Of a stretch of 64,000 bases of DNA, positions 37,830 through 46,835 are shown piece by piece. Source of the DNA: Marinobacter nanhaiticus D15-8W (lineage in GTDB: Bacteria > Pseudomonadota > Gammaproteobacteria > Pseudomonadales > Oleiphilaceae); contig NZ_AP028878.1 of the NCBI RefSeq assembly GCF_036511935.1, forward strand, positions 2,728,001 to 2,792,000, in the 5' to 3' direction. Within the stretch, counting starts at the first letter, position 1. Every line of letters begins with the position of its first letter. Under the pieces are notes generated by a model, which saw only the letters and a program-made list of their open reading frames with translations, made no database searches and was not told where the DNA came from. Made by a program: the position numbers and the translations under genes.

Positions 37830-38228
37830 TCACCCACCGAACACCACTCCGTGCATGAGCCGGCCTGGCAATAGCGTAAATGCCCCAGCCCCGATCAGCG
37901 CAAAGCAGAATAGACTGCCCATAATCATCCCGTGCTTGCGGTAATTGCGCGCACGCGCCGCGCGGATCGACACCCAAAGCCAGACCAACACCGCCGCCGA
38001 CAGCAAGTGGATCGGACTCCACGCACCCACCAGCTTGATCTGATGGATCAGGAACGATGACAGCGCCACAAGCGCCATCGCCATGATCCATAGCCAGCCT
38101 ACCGACCGGTGAGGTCCCGAACCGCGTTTAAGAAAGAACTGGAGCACACCCAGTCCCAAAGCCAGCATTGCTGCAGCAACGTGCACCTGGATCGCCGGAC
38201 TTGCTTGTAAAAGCGGTTGAAGCGTCAT
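37830..38228 (-). CDS. DUF2306 membrane protein
   Basis: The 132-residue product (start at 38228, GAGGAG upstream; a GTG-type start three codons earlier is possible) has four membrane helices. The DUF2306 features are IQVHVAAAMLALGLGVLQFFL, SVGWLWIMAMALVALSSFLIH, SPIHLLSAAVLVWLWVSI and the loop ARNYRKHGMIMGSLFC. His residues in helices 1-3 could hold haem or a metal, by analogy with related families. It is divergent from the PadR gene and probably controlled by it through the two palindromes at 38257-38312. Confidence 0.75.
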   Translation of the reverse strand: MTLQPLLQASPAIQVHVAAAMLALGLGVLQFFLKRGSGPHRSVGWLWIMAMALVALSSFLIHQIKLVGAWSPIHLLSAAVLVWLWVSIRAARARNYRKHGMIMGSLFCFALIGAGAFTLLPGRLMHGVVFGG

Positions 38229-38256
38229 TTCGCGCACTCCTCTTTGGCCAAACCCT

Positions 38257-38312
38257 TATGCAACTAGTTGCATATTAGACCTTGCCGGGGTCATTATGCA
38301 ACAATGTGCATA
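38257..38312. promoter_or_regulatory. Two PadR-type operators in a divergent promoter
   Basis: A perfect 18-base palindrome, TATGCAACTAGTTGCATA, lies at 38257-38274. A second site with the same half-sites and spacing, TATGCA-N6-TGCATA, lies at 38295-38312; their centres are 38 bases apart. Both sit between the divergent DUF2306 and PadR genes. PadR regulators usually repress their own divergent promoter through such palindromes. The pairing with this PadR is inferred from position. Confidence 0.75.
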
Positions 38313-38362
38313 TCGAGTTCCTTTCGAACGGCAGTTTGTAAGTACTAACAACGGAGAACACC

Positions 38363-38890
38363 ATGGCGCTTCGCTACGCCCTGCTCGCAGCCCTGCACGA
38401 ATCCCCCGCTACCGGCTACGAGCTCACCCAACGCTTCCGCTCGCGCCTGGCGAACGTCTGGAACGCCAGCCATCAACAGGTCTATCGGGAACTGGGGAAA
38501 TTACTGGAAGAAGGAAAACTGCTGGCGGAATCCGTTCCGCAGCCCGACAAACCGGACAAGAAGCGCTATCACCTCACCGTCGCGGGCCAAAAAGACCTGA
38601 AGCAGTGGCTGGACAAACCTCAACCGCGGCCACCAGCCAAGGACCCGTTCCTGGTCAAACTGTTTGCCGGGAATCTGGCGGATAAAGCCGTGCTGCAGGG
38701 CGAAGCCGAAAAGATGCGGGAGGAATGGGAGCGACAGTTGGCGTACTACCGGAGCATCGAAGAAGAATATTTTCAGCAGCCGGATGCGCTGCCGGCACAT
38801 TACCGCTATCAATATCTGGCGTTGCGGCGCGGTATTACACAGGTTATCGCGAGCTTGGAGTGGCTGGATGAGTTGGAGAACGGCCTTTAA
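38363..38890 (+). CDS. PadR-family transcription regulator
   Basis: The 175-residue protein has a PadR winged helix (LRYALLAALHESPATGYELTQRF, NASHQQVYRELGKLLEEGKL, KKRYHLTVAGQKDLKQWL) and a C-terminal helical dimerisation half (about 95-175, rich in Glu and Tyr) of the Vir-like PadR subfamily. GGAGA lies six bases before the ATG. It is divergent from the DUF2306 gene, with two matching operators between, so local repression in response to a small ligand is the likely mode. Confidence 0.88.
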   Translation: MALRYALLAALHESPATGYELTQRFRSRLANVWNASHQQVYRELGKLLEEGKLLAESVPQPDKPDKKRYHLTVAGQKDLKQWLDKPQPRPPAKDPFLVKLFAGNLADKAVLQGEAEKMREEWERQLAYYRSIEEEYFQQPDALPAHYRYQYLALRRGITQVIASLEWLDELENGL

Positions 38891-39151
38891 CCATAGGGTT
38901 TCGGGACCGTTTAGCTGAAGGGTACTTATTTCGGGGCTGAAGAAGCTGGAAAGGCCTGGAGAACTTAGAGCCAATGTTGCTAGCAAAACGACAGGTCACC
39001 AATAGCTGTAGAACGCTTAATCTTTTGGAAGCGCCGTTGTCACCTGCAGGACGCTAGGCTAACTGTAGCGTTTAAAGATATTACGCCGTTCCAACTGACA
39101 GCTATGTTCCGCATTTCGGGGGCATCCCTTTCGTCTGACGAGGGCCATCCC

Positions 39152-39949
39152 ATGACAATCCTGACCAGCTTCAACGATCCGTTGCTTACCCCTCTCTTGC
39201 ATCGTCTTAGCGCTTACGCGCCTATTTCCGCATCCGATAAACAACGGCTTAATCAGCTTATCCATAGCAAAAAAATGTTTTCTCGCGGTGATTTCATACT
39301 TGAGACGGGGCAGACATCTGACAAGGTATTCGCGATTGCAAAAGGCTGGGCCGCCCATGAGGTGGTCACGGAAGAAGGTGATGTGTGCATCCTGGGCTTT
39401 CTGCTACCCGGCGATGCGTCCACATTCAATAGCCAACTCAATGCAGCGTCATACGTTTCGATTAAATGCCTGACCGAAGTCTGGGCCATATCGTTTCAGG
39501 CGGACGCCCTGAGAAAACTGCTGACCGATAGCGCAACCCTCACCAGGGCTTTCTCTCTCATGAGGATGACCAGCGAGAGCATCGACCGCGAGCTCATCGT
39601 TAATCTTCTGGCCAAGCCGGCCGATTACAAAATCGCGTCACTGCTGTGCGAACTCGGCGTGCGCGATGGCCGAGGTCAGCCGGATAGCCCCATCACACGC
39701 ACAATACCGTTATCACAAGTTGCAATAGGTGCAGCTCTCGGACTTTCAAGCGTCCATGTAAACCGCGTCATCAGCCGCATGCAGCAGGAGGGATTGCTCA
39801 AGGTTCAGCATGGCTTCATTCACATCACGAATTGGGAGTTGATGACCCAGACATACCGCTTCGACAGCGCCTATATGACCCGGTACGACGTCAACCACCA
39901 CAAGCGGGCACCCACGCCACCTGCCCGATTGGTACCACTATCCTACTAG
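39152..39949 (+). CDS. Crp/Fnr-family transcription regulator (paralogue 3 of 3)
   Basis: The start is the ATG of MTILTSFNDP (GAGGG upstream), giving 265 residues. The beta-roll (FSRGDFILETGQTSDKVFAIAKGWA, CILGFLLPGDASTF), Cys in KCLTEV and LLCEL, and recognition helix GLSSVHVNRVISRM match paralogues 1 and 2. The recognition helices are nearly identical, so all three may read one operator sequence. It precedes the second zinc dehydrogenase gene by about 450 bases on the same strand. Confidence 0.85.
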   Translation: MTILTSFNDPLLTPLLHRLSAYAPISASDKQRLNQLIHSKKMFSRGDFILETGQTSDKVFAIAKGWAAHEVVTEEGDVCILGFLLPGDASTFNSQLNAASYVSIKCLTEVWAISFQADALRKLLTDSATLTRAFSLMRMTSESIDRELIVNLLAKPADYKIASLLCELGVRDGRGQPDSPITRTIPLSQVAIGAALGLSSVHVNRVISRMQQEGLLKVQHGFIHITNWELMTQTYRFDSAYMTRYDVNHHKRAPTPPARLVPLSY

Positions 39950-40403
39950 GCTCGTAGCTTTGCGACGAGGAGATAGTGTCTTGTCCACAACGCTCCGGAA
40001 TCGCCGACATACCGGATGGTAGATCCGGCTTCTCGGCCGCGCCTGGCCTTTTCTCTGCATCGCTTTTCGACGCCATTTTCGATTTCGAGGTTTACCTGCT
40101 CATAGCGCCCCGCGACGTTGAAGAAAGGGGCAGTCGTCCAGACGGCAATCACGATCACGTTAACCTCGATTAAGTGACGAGCTCCTTTTCTGTGTTTGAC
40201 TGGATAAGTCGCTCCAAACGGCGCAAGGCTACCCACCAAAGGCAGCCCCTCCAACGGGCGACGCTGTCTTCACCCCGATATTCGCCGTCAGTACCCGAAA
40301 GCGCAGTTTAACCAACGATGTAGCAGTCAGAGACAAACAGAGCATCAGGACTCAAACACCGATCCAGCATTCATACGCAAACCCAACGAAAAGGATTGCC
40401 GAC
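39950..40403. other. Intergenic region upstream of dehydrogenase copy 2
   Basis: About 450 bases. A minus-strand open frame over 39946-40254 has no ribosome binding site and no family resemblance, and I do not call it. The promoter of the dehydrogenase should lie in the right part. No clear symmetrical operator was seen. Confidence 0.35.
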
Positions 40404-41567
40404 ATGAAAGCACTAACCTGGCATGGAACACACGACGTTCGCGTCGATAACGTCGCCGACCCCAAGATTGAAGACAGCCGAGACGCCATCATCAAAGTGA
40501 GTGCGACCGCCATCTGCGGCTCCGACCTGCACCTGTACAACGGTTTGATGGGCGGCATGGAGGCCGGCGATGTGCTCGGCCACGAGTTCATGGGCGAAGT
40601 GGTCGAGACCGGTGCCGACGTACCCAACCTGAACAAGGGCGACCGCGTGGTGGTGCCTTTCACCATCGCCTGCGGCAGCTGTTTTTTCTGCAACCAGAGC
40701 CTGTATTCCCTGTGCGATGAATCCAACCCGAACGCGGACAAGGCTGCCGAAGTCATGGGCCATTCACCCTCCGCGCTGTTCGGCTATTCGCACCTACTCG
40801 GCGGCATCCCGGGCGGCCAGGCCGAGTACGTACGCGTACCCTACGCCGACGTTGGGCCACTGAAAGTGGAATCCGATTACACCGACGAGCAGCTATTGTT
40901 CCTGTCTGACATTTACCCCACCGGCTGGATGGCTGCACACAACGCCGACATCAAGCCCGGCGACACGGTAGCCGTTTGGGGCTGCGGACCGGTTGGCCAG
41001 TTCACCATCCGCAGTGCCTGGATGCTGGGCGCCGGACGCGTCATCGCCATCGACCGCGTACCGGAGCGGCTGAAACTGGCCAGCGATAAGGCCGGTGCGG
41101 AGACGATCAACTTCGAGGAACAGGACGTTTACGAAGCCCTGCTGGAAATGACCAAGGGCTATGGACCGGACCGCTGCATCGATGCCGTAGGCGCAGAGGC
41201 CCATGGCCAGGGTGACCCGGAAGCCGAACGCCGTAGCAGCGACTCGTCCGAGGAAAACCACCCTCACGCCCTTAACGAGATGATCAAGAGCTGTCGCAAG
41301 GGCGGCCATTTGTCGCTGCCCGGCGTATACACCAATGCGGTGGATAATTTCTCGCTGCATGGACTAATGAACAAGAGCCTGTCCCTCAAGAGCGGTCAGA
41401 CCCACATGCAGCAGTACATGCCGCCGTTACTCCAGACGATCGAACAGGGGCTTATCGACCCGTCGTTCATCATCACCCACCGCCTGTCATTGGACGAAGC
41501 GCCGGACGGCTATGCCACGTTCAACGCCAAGAAGGACGGCTGTATTAAGGTGGTGATGACGCCGTAG
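40404..41567 (+). CDS. Zinc-dependent alcohol dehydrogenase (FdhA-like), copy 2
   Basis: The 387-residue enzyme has zinc ligands in [14 protein letters not shown] and LGHEFMGEV, a structural cluster with Cys in [16 protein letters not shown], and the NAD loop [12 protein letters not shown] with acidic [10 protein letters not shown] hydrophilic insertion ([20 protein letters not shown]) sits at the same place as in copy 1. It differs enough from copy 1 to suggest a distinct substrate rather than a recent duplicate. AAGGA precedes the ATG. A very stable hairpin (41587-41622) follows the stop. Confidence 0.85.
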   Translation: MKALTWHGTHDVRVDNVADPKIEDSRDAIIKVSATAICGSDLHLYNGLMGGMEAGDVLGHEFMGEVVETGADVPNLNKGDRVVVPFTIACGSCFFCNQSLYSLCDESNPNADKAAEVMGHSPSALFGYSHLLGGIPGGQAEYVRVPYADVGPLKVESDYTDEQLLFLSDIYPTGWMAAHNADIKPGDTVAVWGCGPVGQFTIRSAWMLGAGRVIAIDRVPERLKLASDKAGAETINFEEQDVYEALLEMTKGYGPDRCIDAVGAEAHGQGDPEAERRSSDSSEENHPHALNEMIKSCRKGGHLSLPGVYTNAVDNFSLHGLMNKSLSLKSGQTHMQQYMPPLLQTIEQGLIDPSFIITHRLSLDEAPDGYATFNAKKDGCIKVVMTP

Positions 41568-41586
41568 GAAGTTCGGCGTCAAACCA

Positions 41587-41622
41587 GCCGGGTACCTATG
41601 GTCTCTACCATGGTTACCCGGC
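41587..41622 (+). terminator. Long stable hairpin after dehydrogenase copy 2
   Basis: A 16-position stem (GCCGGGTA... with ...TACCCGGC) with a single mismatch, one G-T pair and a CTCT tetraloop lies 20 bases after the stop codon. There is no T run, so it may be a processing or protection structure rather than a simple terminator. Confidence 0.55.
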
Positions 41623-41709
41623 CGAACGCTCATGATTGTGTGGCTTGGAGCATAACCTTGGCCGTTCCAGGCGCAGAATCGTCGCTCAACCAGCAAGGAG
41701 GAGCTTGCC

Positions 41710-42138
41710 ATGACGGCTACGACCCACCGAACGCATCGAAGTGCGTTGAACCCGCTTCACGCGGTATTACTCGCCGGAACCATTCCGCTATTTCTCGGGG
41801 CCCTGTTGAGCGATTACGCCTACGCGTCCACTTACCACATTCAGTGGAGCCTCTTCGCATCATGGCTGATCGCCGGGGGTCTGGTGTTCGCTGGGCTGGC
41901 ACTACTGTGCGCGATCATCGATCTGTTTCGTGCCAACCGTCGACGCGGCTTGTATCTCGCCTACTTTGTCTTGCTTCTTGTCATCTGGATCGCGGGCTTC
42001 ATCAACGCGCTGGTTCACGCCAAGGACGCCTGGGGCATGATGCCCACCGGCTTCATCCTGTCTATAGTCGTTACCGTGCTGGCCTGCGCGGCGACCTGGA
42101 TCGGTTTCTCCAGTCTCAGTGCAGGAGGTAAGGAATGA
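41710..42138 (+). CDS. DUF2231-like four-helix membrane protein
   Basis: The 142-residue protein has four membrane segments (LHAVLLAGTIPLFLGALLSDYAY, SLFASWLIAGGLVFAGLALLCAIIDL, GLYLAYFVLLLVIWIAGFINALV, MPTGFILSIVVTVLACAATWIGF), with the HAV start and HA positions typical of DUF2231. GGAGGAG lies upstream of the ATG. It overlaps the next gene by four bases (ATGA), so the two are translationally coupled. It may anchor or pass electrons from the dehydrogenase, which is inference from the pairing. Confidence 0.75.
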   Translation: MTATTHRTHRSALNPLHAVLLAGTIPLFLGALLSDYAYASTYHIQWSLFASWLIAGGLVFAGLALLCAIIDLFRANRRRGLYLAYFVLLLVIWIAGFINALVHAKDAWGMMPTGFILSIVVTVLACAATWIGFSSLSAGGKE

Positions 42139-43436
42139 AGATTTCTCGCATCTGTTACGTCACCGCCCTCTCGGCTTTTTTAAGCGCATGCGGCAATAAC
42201 ACCGCGGATTCGGAGCGCCAGTACGGACCAGACCCTCAGCTTCCCGAGCCCCAGCGCGGTCTCCTGCCCGGCATGACCGTTCCCGAACCCGCCGCATGGG
42301 GCGACCAGAAACCCACCGTACCCGACAACTACACGATTACGGCCATCGCCACCGACCTCAAGGTACCGCGCCAGACACTGGTGCTGCCCAACGGCGACAT
42401 ACTGGTGGCCGAAGGGAGCGGCGGTAATGCGCCGCTGTCGAAGCCCAAGGATGTCATCGCCGGCTACCTGAAATCGCAAGGCAGTACGCCAGTGAAAGGC
42501 GGTGACAGGCTCACTCTCCTGCGCGATTCTGATCAGGATGGCCGCTACGAGACGCAAACGGTCTTTGCCGAAAACCTCAACGCGCCATACGGGCTCGCCC
42601 TGATCGATAACGACCTGTTCGTTGCCAATCAGGACGCCTTGGTGCGGTTCGACTACGAGGAAGGCCAAACCAAGGCGAGCGGCCCGCCTGAAGAAGTGAC
42701 GAAGCTGCCGTCAGAGATCAACCATCATTGGACCAAAGCGATGACGGCGGGTGCCGATGGACGCTTTCTCTACGTCGGCATTGGTTCAAACAGCAACATC
42801 ACCGAGCGTGGCATGGCGGCAGAGGTCAACCGCGCAGAGGTCTGGCAGATCGATGCCGAGACAGGCGCGCACAAACCTTACGCCACCGGGCTGCGTAATC
42901 CGACCGACCTGACGATCCAGCCTGGAACAGACCAGCTATGGGCTGTAGTCAATGAGCGGGACGAGCTCGGACCGAACCTGGTGCCCGACTACCTGACGAC
43001 GGTGCAGGAAGGCGGTTTCTACGGTTGGCCCTACAGTTACTGGGGGCAGCATGTCGATCACCGGGTCCGGCCCCAGAAACCGGAAAAGGTCGAATCGGCG
43101 ATCGTTCCCGACTACAGCCTGGGATCCCATGTAGCCCCGCTCGGCCTGGATTTTTCCGTACCCGAGATGGGCGAAGAGTTCTCTGAGGGGGTCTTCATCG
43201 GTGAGCATGGCAGCTGGAACCGCGCGAATCCCGTCGGCTACAAGGTGGTTTTCATCCCCTTCAGTGACGGGCGTCCTGACGGCCAGCCGGTAGACTTTGC
43301 CACCGGATTTCTCTCAAGCGACGACAAAACCCGAGGGCGGCCGGTCGGTGTAACCGTGGACCCGCGCGGCGCCCTCATCGTCGCGGACGATCTCTCCCAT
43401 ACCATCTGGCGGATTACGCCGAAAGGAAACGAGTAA
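42135..43436 (+). CDS. PQQ-dependent sugar (sorbosone) dehydrogenase-like lipoprotein
   Basis: The 433-residue precursor starts with a lipobox signal (AFLSAC, Cys at about 19). The mature part is a six-bladed propeller of the soluble glucose/sorbosone dehydrogenase family: LPNGDILVAEGSGGNAP, NAPYGLALIDNDLFVANQD, LYVGIGSNSNITERG, ATGLRNPTDLTIQPGTDQLWAVVNERDELG, EGGFYGWPYSYWG and FIGEHGSWNR. It should oxidise a sugar in the periplasm using PQQ; no PQQ biosynthesis genes are in the window. It is coupled to the DUF2231 gene. Confidence 0.85.
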   Translation: MKISRICYVTALSAFLSACGNNTADSERQYGPDPQLPEPQRGLLPGMTVPEPAAWGDQKPTVPDNYTITAIATDLKVPRQTLVLPNGDILVAEGSGGNAPLSKPKDVIAGYLKSQGSTPVKGGDRLTLLRDSDQDGRYETQTVFAENLNAPYGLALIDNDLFVANQDALVRFDYEEGQTKASGPPEEVTKLPSEINHHWTKAMTAGADGRFLYVGIGSNSNITERGMAAEVNRAEVWQIDAETGAHKPYATGLRNPTDLTIQPGTDQLWAVVNERDELGPNLVPDYLTTVQEGGFYGWPYSYWGQHVDHRVRPQKPEKVESAIVPDYSLGSHVAPLGLDFSVPEMGEEFSEGVFIGEHGSWNRANPVGYKVVFIPFSDGRPDGQPVDFATGFLSSDDKTRGRPVGVTVDPRGALIVADDLSHTIWRITPKGNE

Positions 43437-43451
43437 AGCGGATAGTGAAAA

Positions 43452-43495
43452 GGGGCGACAGGGATGCATTTCTACGGAGTATTCCCTGACGCCCC
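43452..43495. terminator. Hairpin between convergent genes
   Basis: GGGGCG-A-CAGGGA pairs with TCCCTG-A-CGCCCC, a 12-bp stem with one internal A-A mismatch and an 18-base loop. It lies just after the dehydrogenase stop and just before the stop of the convergent binding-protein gene. A shared terminator is likely, though no T run is present. Confidence 0.45.
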
Positions 43496-43503
43496 GCCTA
43501 TCC

Positions 43504-44550
43504 TCATCGTCGGTCCGCCGAAGTGGTCTGCCCCGCCCCCATGGGCCGCTCATTCGACGCTGTTTCTTCGGTCAGATCAGTGCGCACGACCTGCCTCACC
43601 GGCGTACGCCTGATCGAATCGACCACCCGCCCGTCTGAAAGCGACTTCAAGACCCGGTACACTTCCCGGCCCATGGCCTCGAAGTCGATCGAGACGAAGC
43701 CCTGCACCAACCCGTCATGCAACAGCGCATAGTCCTCCGGGCGAAGTTCACCGGTCGCGCTGACAAAGACCCGTTTGTCCGAACCCAAGTGTTCTGCATA
43801 TTCCGTTAGCACACTGCGCAAACGATCTGTATCCACCAACGGCCAGCCGCCCACCGAAACGACCGCGTCCGAATCCTCATAGGTAAATGCAGCGAAGATC
43901 TGGGTTACCGCCCGGCGGCTGTCATCCGCGTTGAACCAGGGACAACGGCCCGTCTCGAACCATCCGCTCTCGCCTTGTAGCGGTTGTGATGCGGTATCGA
44001 TCAACTGGTCCGCCAGTGCCTCCCGCACACCGATCAGCCGCTGGTTAAGGTTGGTATCGAATGGACTCGCACTCATCAGGCAGAGAGAACCACTTCGCTT
44101 GAACTGGTTGACGATCTCACCCAGGCTGTAGCCGATCTCCTCGTTATCCGGTCCCACGTAGGCTTTCCGCAGATCCTGATACGGCGCAGGCATATCCGAA
44201 TCGAAGGTGATAAAGGGAATGTTCCTGCCTTCCAGTTTGCGCAAACTGTGCTTGGCAAGAAACTCACCATTGGTGACCGAAATCGCGATGCCGTCCACCT
44301 CCTGCTCCAGCACCTGACGGACCACCTTATCCTGCGCCCGGAAATGCGCTGCACCGGAGGGACCAAGATGCATGCACGCATCCCCTTCTGCCCGGGCAGC
44401 CTCTGCGCAACCACGTGCCGCGGCGACGAAATTGGCATCATCGATATTCTTGCTGACCAGCACGAAGTTAAGCCCGTCACCCACTGCAGATTGGGTCAGG
44501 CAGAAAAGAAAACCAAGGAAGGAAAACTGCAACATCCGACGGACGTCCAT
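43504..44550 (-). CDS. Solitary type 1 periplasmic (sugar-type) binding protein
   Basis: I start at the ATG of MDVRRMLQFSFLGFLFC, where GGAGG is upstream and a Sec signal (ending at about SAVG) begins, giving 348 residues. The two-lobe pattern of ribose-type binding proteins is clear: FVLVSKNIDDANFVAAARGCAEAA, KVVRQVLEQEVDGIAISVTN, NIPFITFDSDMP, AYVGPDNEEIGYSLG, VVSVGGWPLVDTDR and GLVQGFVSIDFEAMGREVYRVL. No ABC ATPase or permease is adjacent; upstream on the same strand lies a chemoreceptor gene. It probably presents a ligand to that receptor. Confidence 0.82.
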   Translation of the reverse strand: MDVRRMLQFSFLGFLFCLTQSAVGDGLNFVLVSKNIDDANFVAAARGCAEAARAEGDACMHLGPSGAAHFRAQDKVVRQVLEQEVDGIAISVTNGEFLAKHSLRKLEGRNIPFITFDSDMPAPYQDLRKAYVGPDNEEIGYSLGEIVNQFKRSGSLCLMSASPFDTNLNQRLIGVREALADQLIDTASQPLQGESGWFETGRCPWFNADDSRRAVTQIFAAFTYEDSDAVVSVGGWPLVDTDRLRSVLTEYAEHLGSDKRVFVSATGELRPEDYALLHDGLVQGFVSIDFEAMGREVYRVLKSLSDGRVVDSIRRTPVRQVVRTDLTEETASNERPMGAGQTTSADRR

Positions 44551-44813
44551 ATCCACCACCTCCGGTCTAAGAGCGAGCGGGATGTGACTTGTTGTCGTCT
44601 TTGATACGCCGATAGTGGGAGTATAGACCTGAAGACGGGTTTTCTGTGTGGCGGGCGTCTCACCAGGTGCAGGAGGGGCAGGATGACCGTGAAAGGCCCC
44701 CATAAAGCAGGGGCCCTTCGATTAGCGCAGCAAAACTATTAATCGTTCTGCTGCGGTTTTACGGACTTACCAGTGGCTGCGAATCTATCACCCTGGCGAG
44801 CATGGATTTACGA

Positions 44814-46439
44814 TTACACCACGAACCGGGCCGACATATCCTTGAGCTCGCCTGCCAGCTTGGCGAGTTCTTCGCCTGAGCTCGTCACCTGGCTTATCGA
44901 AGCAGCGCTCTGCGCAGCCACTTCGCTAACGCCCGTGATATTGCGGTTAATCTCCTCAGCAACCGAATTCTGCTCCTCGGTCGCTGTAGCGATCTGCGTC
45001 GTGAGGTCCGTAATCTGGCCCATGCCAGCGCTAATGGCTTCCAAGGCCTGCCGTGCTTCTTCAGCTTGGCGACGGGCTTCTTCCGTCCTGGTGCGACTGG
45101 TTTCAATGGCCCCAACGGCCGCCCCGCTGCCAGCCTGGACTTTCTGTATGGTCGAAGCGATACGGTCGGTCGACTCCTGGGTTTTCTTTGCCAAAGAGCG
45201 CACTTCGTCAGCCACCACCGAGAAACCACGACCAGCTTCGCCGGCGCGGGCCGCCTCGATTGCAGCGTTCAACGCCAGCAAGTTGGTCTGGTCCGCAATG
45301 CTGGTGATGATATCGATCACCTCGCCAATGTCCGCCGCGTGACCATCGAGCTCCTGGATGACTTCGAACGCCTCTTCCATGGCAGTTGCAATAGCGCTGA
45401 CGGCTCTTGCATTACCGGCGATGGTCTCGCGCCCTTTATCCGTACCGTCTTTCAGGGCCTGCGAAGTCACCGCCGATTCGGCCGCGTGACGCGCAACCTC
45501 TTGCACGGTGGCGCTCATCTGATTCATTGCGGTCGCCGCCTGGTCGGTTTCTGCACGCTGCCGGTCGATGCCTCTCTCGGTTTCCAGGGCCACCGTGGAA
45601 AGTTCCTCTGCGGCCGACGCGACCTGATTGGACGCGTCACGTAACCGCCCAAGCATACCCCCGAGCTGGGTGCGTAACTCCTCAGCACTGCGCGCGAGCA
45701 AGCCCACCTCATCGTTGGAGCGCTGGGTGACCGGGCGCGTAAAGTCACCCTTGGCCATGCGCTGGAGATCGTTAACAACCGTCTTTAAGGGAGCGGTGAC
45801 TGTTCGACGCACGAGCCAGAAAAGCAGCACCGCCGATAGCACGATTGCAACGCCCATCGCGACCAGGCCGATCTTCAGTTGGGAAGCTGCGCCTGACTCT
45901 GTGAGTGCTGCCTTTTCCGCTGCACGCTCTTCTATAGTTCGGACGAGTTCGGCGAGCGCTTCTCGGACGGGCGCAGTGAGCCCCTCCAGTTCGCGATCCA
46001 CGCTGTCAGCATCAAAGCCATTGTTATCGAGCTTGGTGCGAGCCTCGGCCATAATTTGCACCATCGTCCCGTGAGCTCGATGGAAACCTTGCAGCGCGGA
46101 TGAAACTTTGGCATCGGAGAACTGCTCATCGAGTTCGCGAATGTTTTTTTCAACCCCTTTCCTTGAGTCCTCCACCAGCTCCCAATAATCGCGCCGCGCC
46201 CCAATATCCTCACCCCTGATGAGATAGTTTTTCCAGGCTAACGTTTCCGCAGCAAAACGACGTTGCAGATCGGTCGAATCGCCCATCTCGCCAGACAACT
46301 CTTCCTGTAGCGCATCAAAGTCCTTTACCGCGCCCCAGGTTTTCGACAACGCGAAAGATGCGGCAGCTACCAGGAGTATGAAACCCAGTGCGGCGGCACC
46401 GAGCAGCTTGTGTTCAACACTGCTAAAGAATTTGGACAT
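44814..46439 (-). CDS. Methyl-accepting chemotaxis protein
   Basis: The 541-residue receptor has TM1 (about 11-30), a periplasmic helical bundle (about 35-190), TM2 (about 193-213), a HAMP domain ([23 protein letters not shown]) and a signalling domain whose hairpin tip reads [20 protein letters not shown]. It lacks a C-terminal pentapeptide tether for CheR/CheB. The binding-protein gene follows on the same strand after a 260-base gap. The ligand may be free or delivered by that protein. Signal output goes through CheA/CheW, which are not in this window. Confidence 0.92.
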   Translation of the reverse strand: MSKFFSSVEHKLLGAAALGFILLVAAASFALSKTWGAVKDFDALQEELSGEMGDSTDLQRRFAAETLAWKNYLIRGEDIGARRDYWELVEDSRKGVEKNIRELDEQFSDAKVSSALQGFHRAHGTMVQIMAEARTKLDNNGFDADSVDRELEGLTAPVREALAELVRTIEERAAEKAALTESGAASQLKIGLVAMGVAIVLSAVLLFWLVRRTVTAPLKTVVNDLQRMAKGDFTRPVTQRSNDEVGLLARSAEELRTQLGGMLGRLRDASNQVASAAEELSTVALETERGIDRQRAETDQAATAMNQMSATVQEVARHAAESAVTSQALKDGTDKGRETIAGNARAVSAIATAMEEAFEVIQELDGHAADIGEVIDIITSIADQTNLLALNAAIEAARAGEAGRGFSVVADEVRSLAKKTQESTDRIASTIQKVQAGSGAAVGAIETSRTRTEEARRQAEEARQALEAISAGMGQITDLTTQIATATEEQNSVAEEINRNITGVSEVAAQSAASISQVTSSGEELAKLAGELKDMSARFVV

Positions 46440-46835
46440 GGGTGGCCCCGTAAAGACAAAAAGCTTTGAGTTTTAGCCAACCGCAGATCGCAATTTCGCT
46501 CCCGACGAGTCAAGCGCCCGGGCCAGCCAACGAATATATCGGCTTTAGATACGAAAGGTTTAGCAACTATTTTGGGGAGGGCGGGATGCTCACTGCGTAG
46601 AGGGCCGGCACCTATTCCCTTGCGGTCCTAACCAAGACGCCATCGATACCTCAAATTTGGCGTCGCTTGCCCGAACATAGTTCGTCTCGTATGGGTAGAC
46701 ATCGAGAACCCCGGGCATCAGGTGTATCGTGTGGAATGGTAGATATTAGGCAGGTGAACGGTGGAGTGTCGTGGCCGAACCAATTGTAAGTGACTTTAAG
46801 TCCGCAACGCCCACCCCGTTGTCGAAACCCGGACG
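46440..46835. other. Intergenic region, start of a less GC-rich patch
   Basis: About 400 bases follow the chemoreceptor start. The sequence near 46480-46560 is AT-rich and holds the chemoreceptor promoter. I see no frame, RNA gene, integrase remnant or copy of the tRNA-Leu 3' end here. It marks the left edge of the patch with the two unknown paralogues. Confidence 0.4.

Noticed and set aside
39946-40254. 102-codon minus-strand frame after Crp/Fnr paralogue 3
   Set aside because: No ribosome binding site, no recognisable motif and an unlikely N-terminus.
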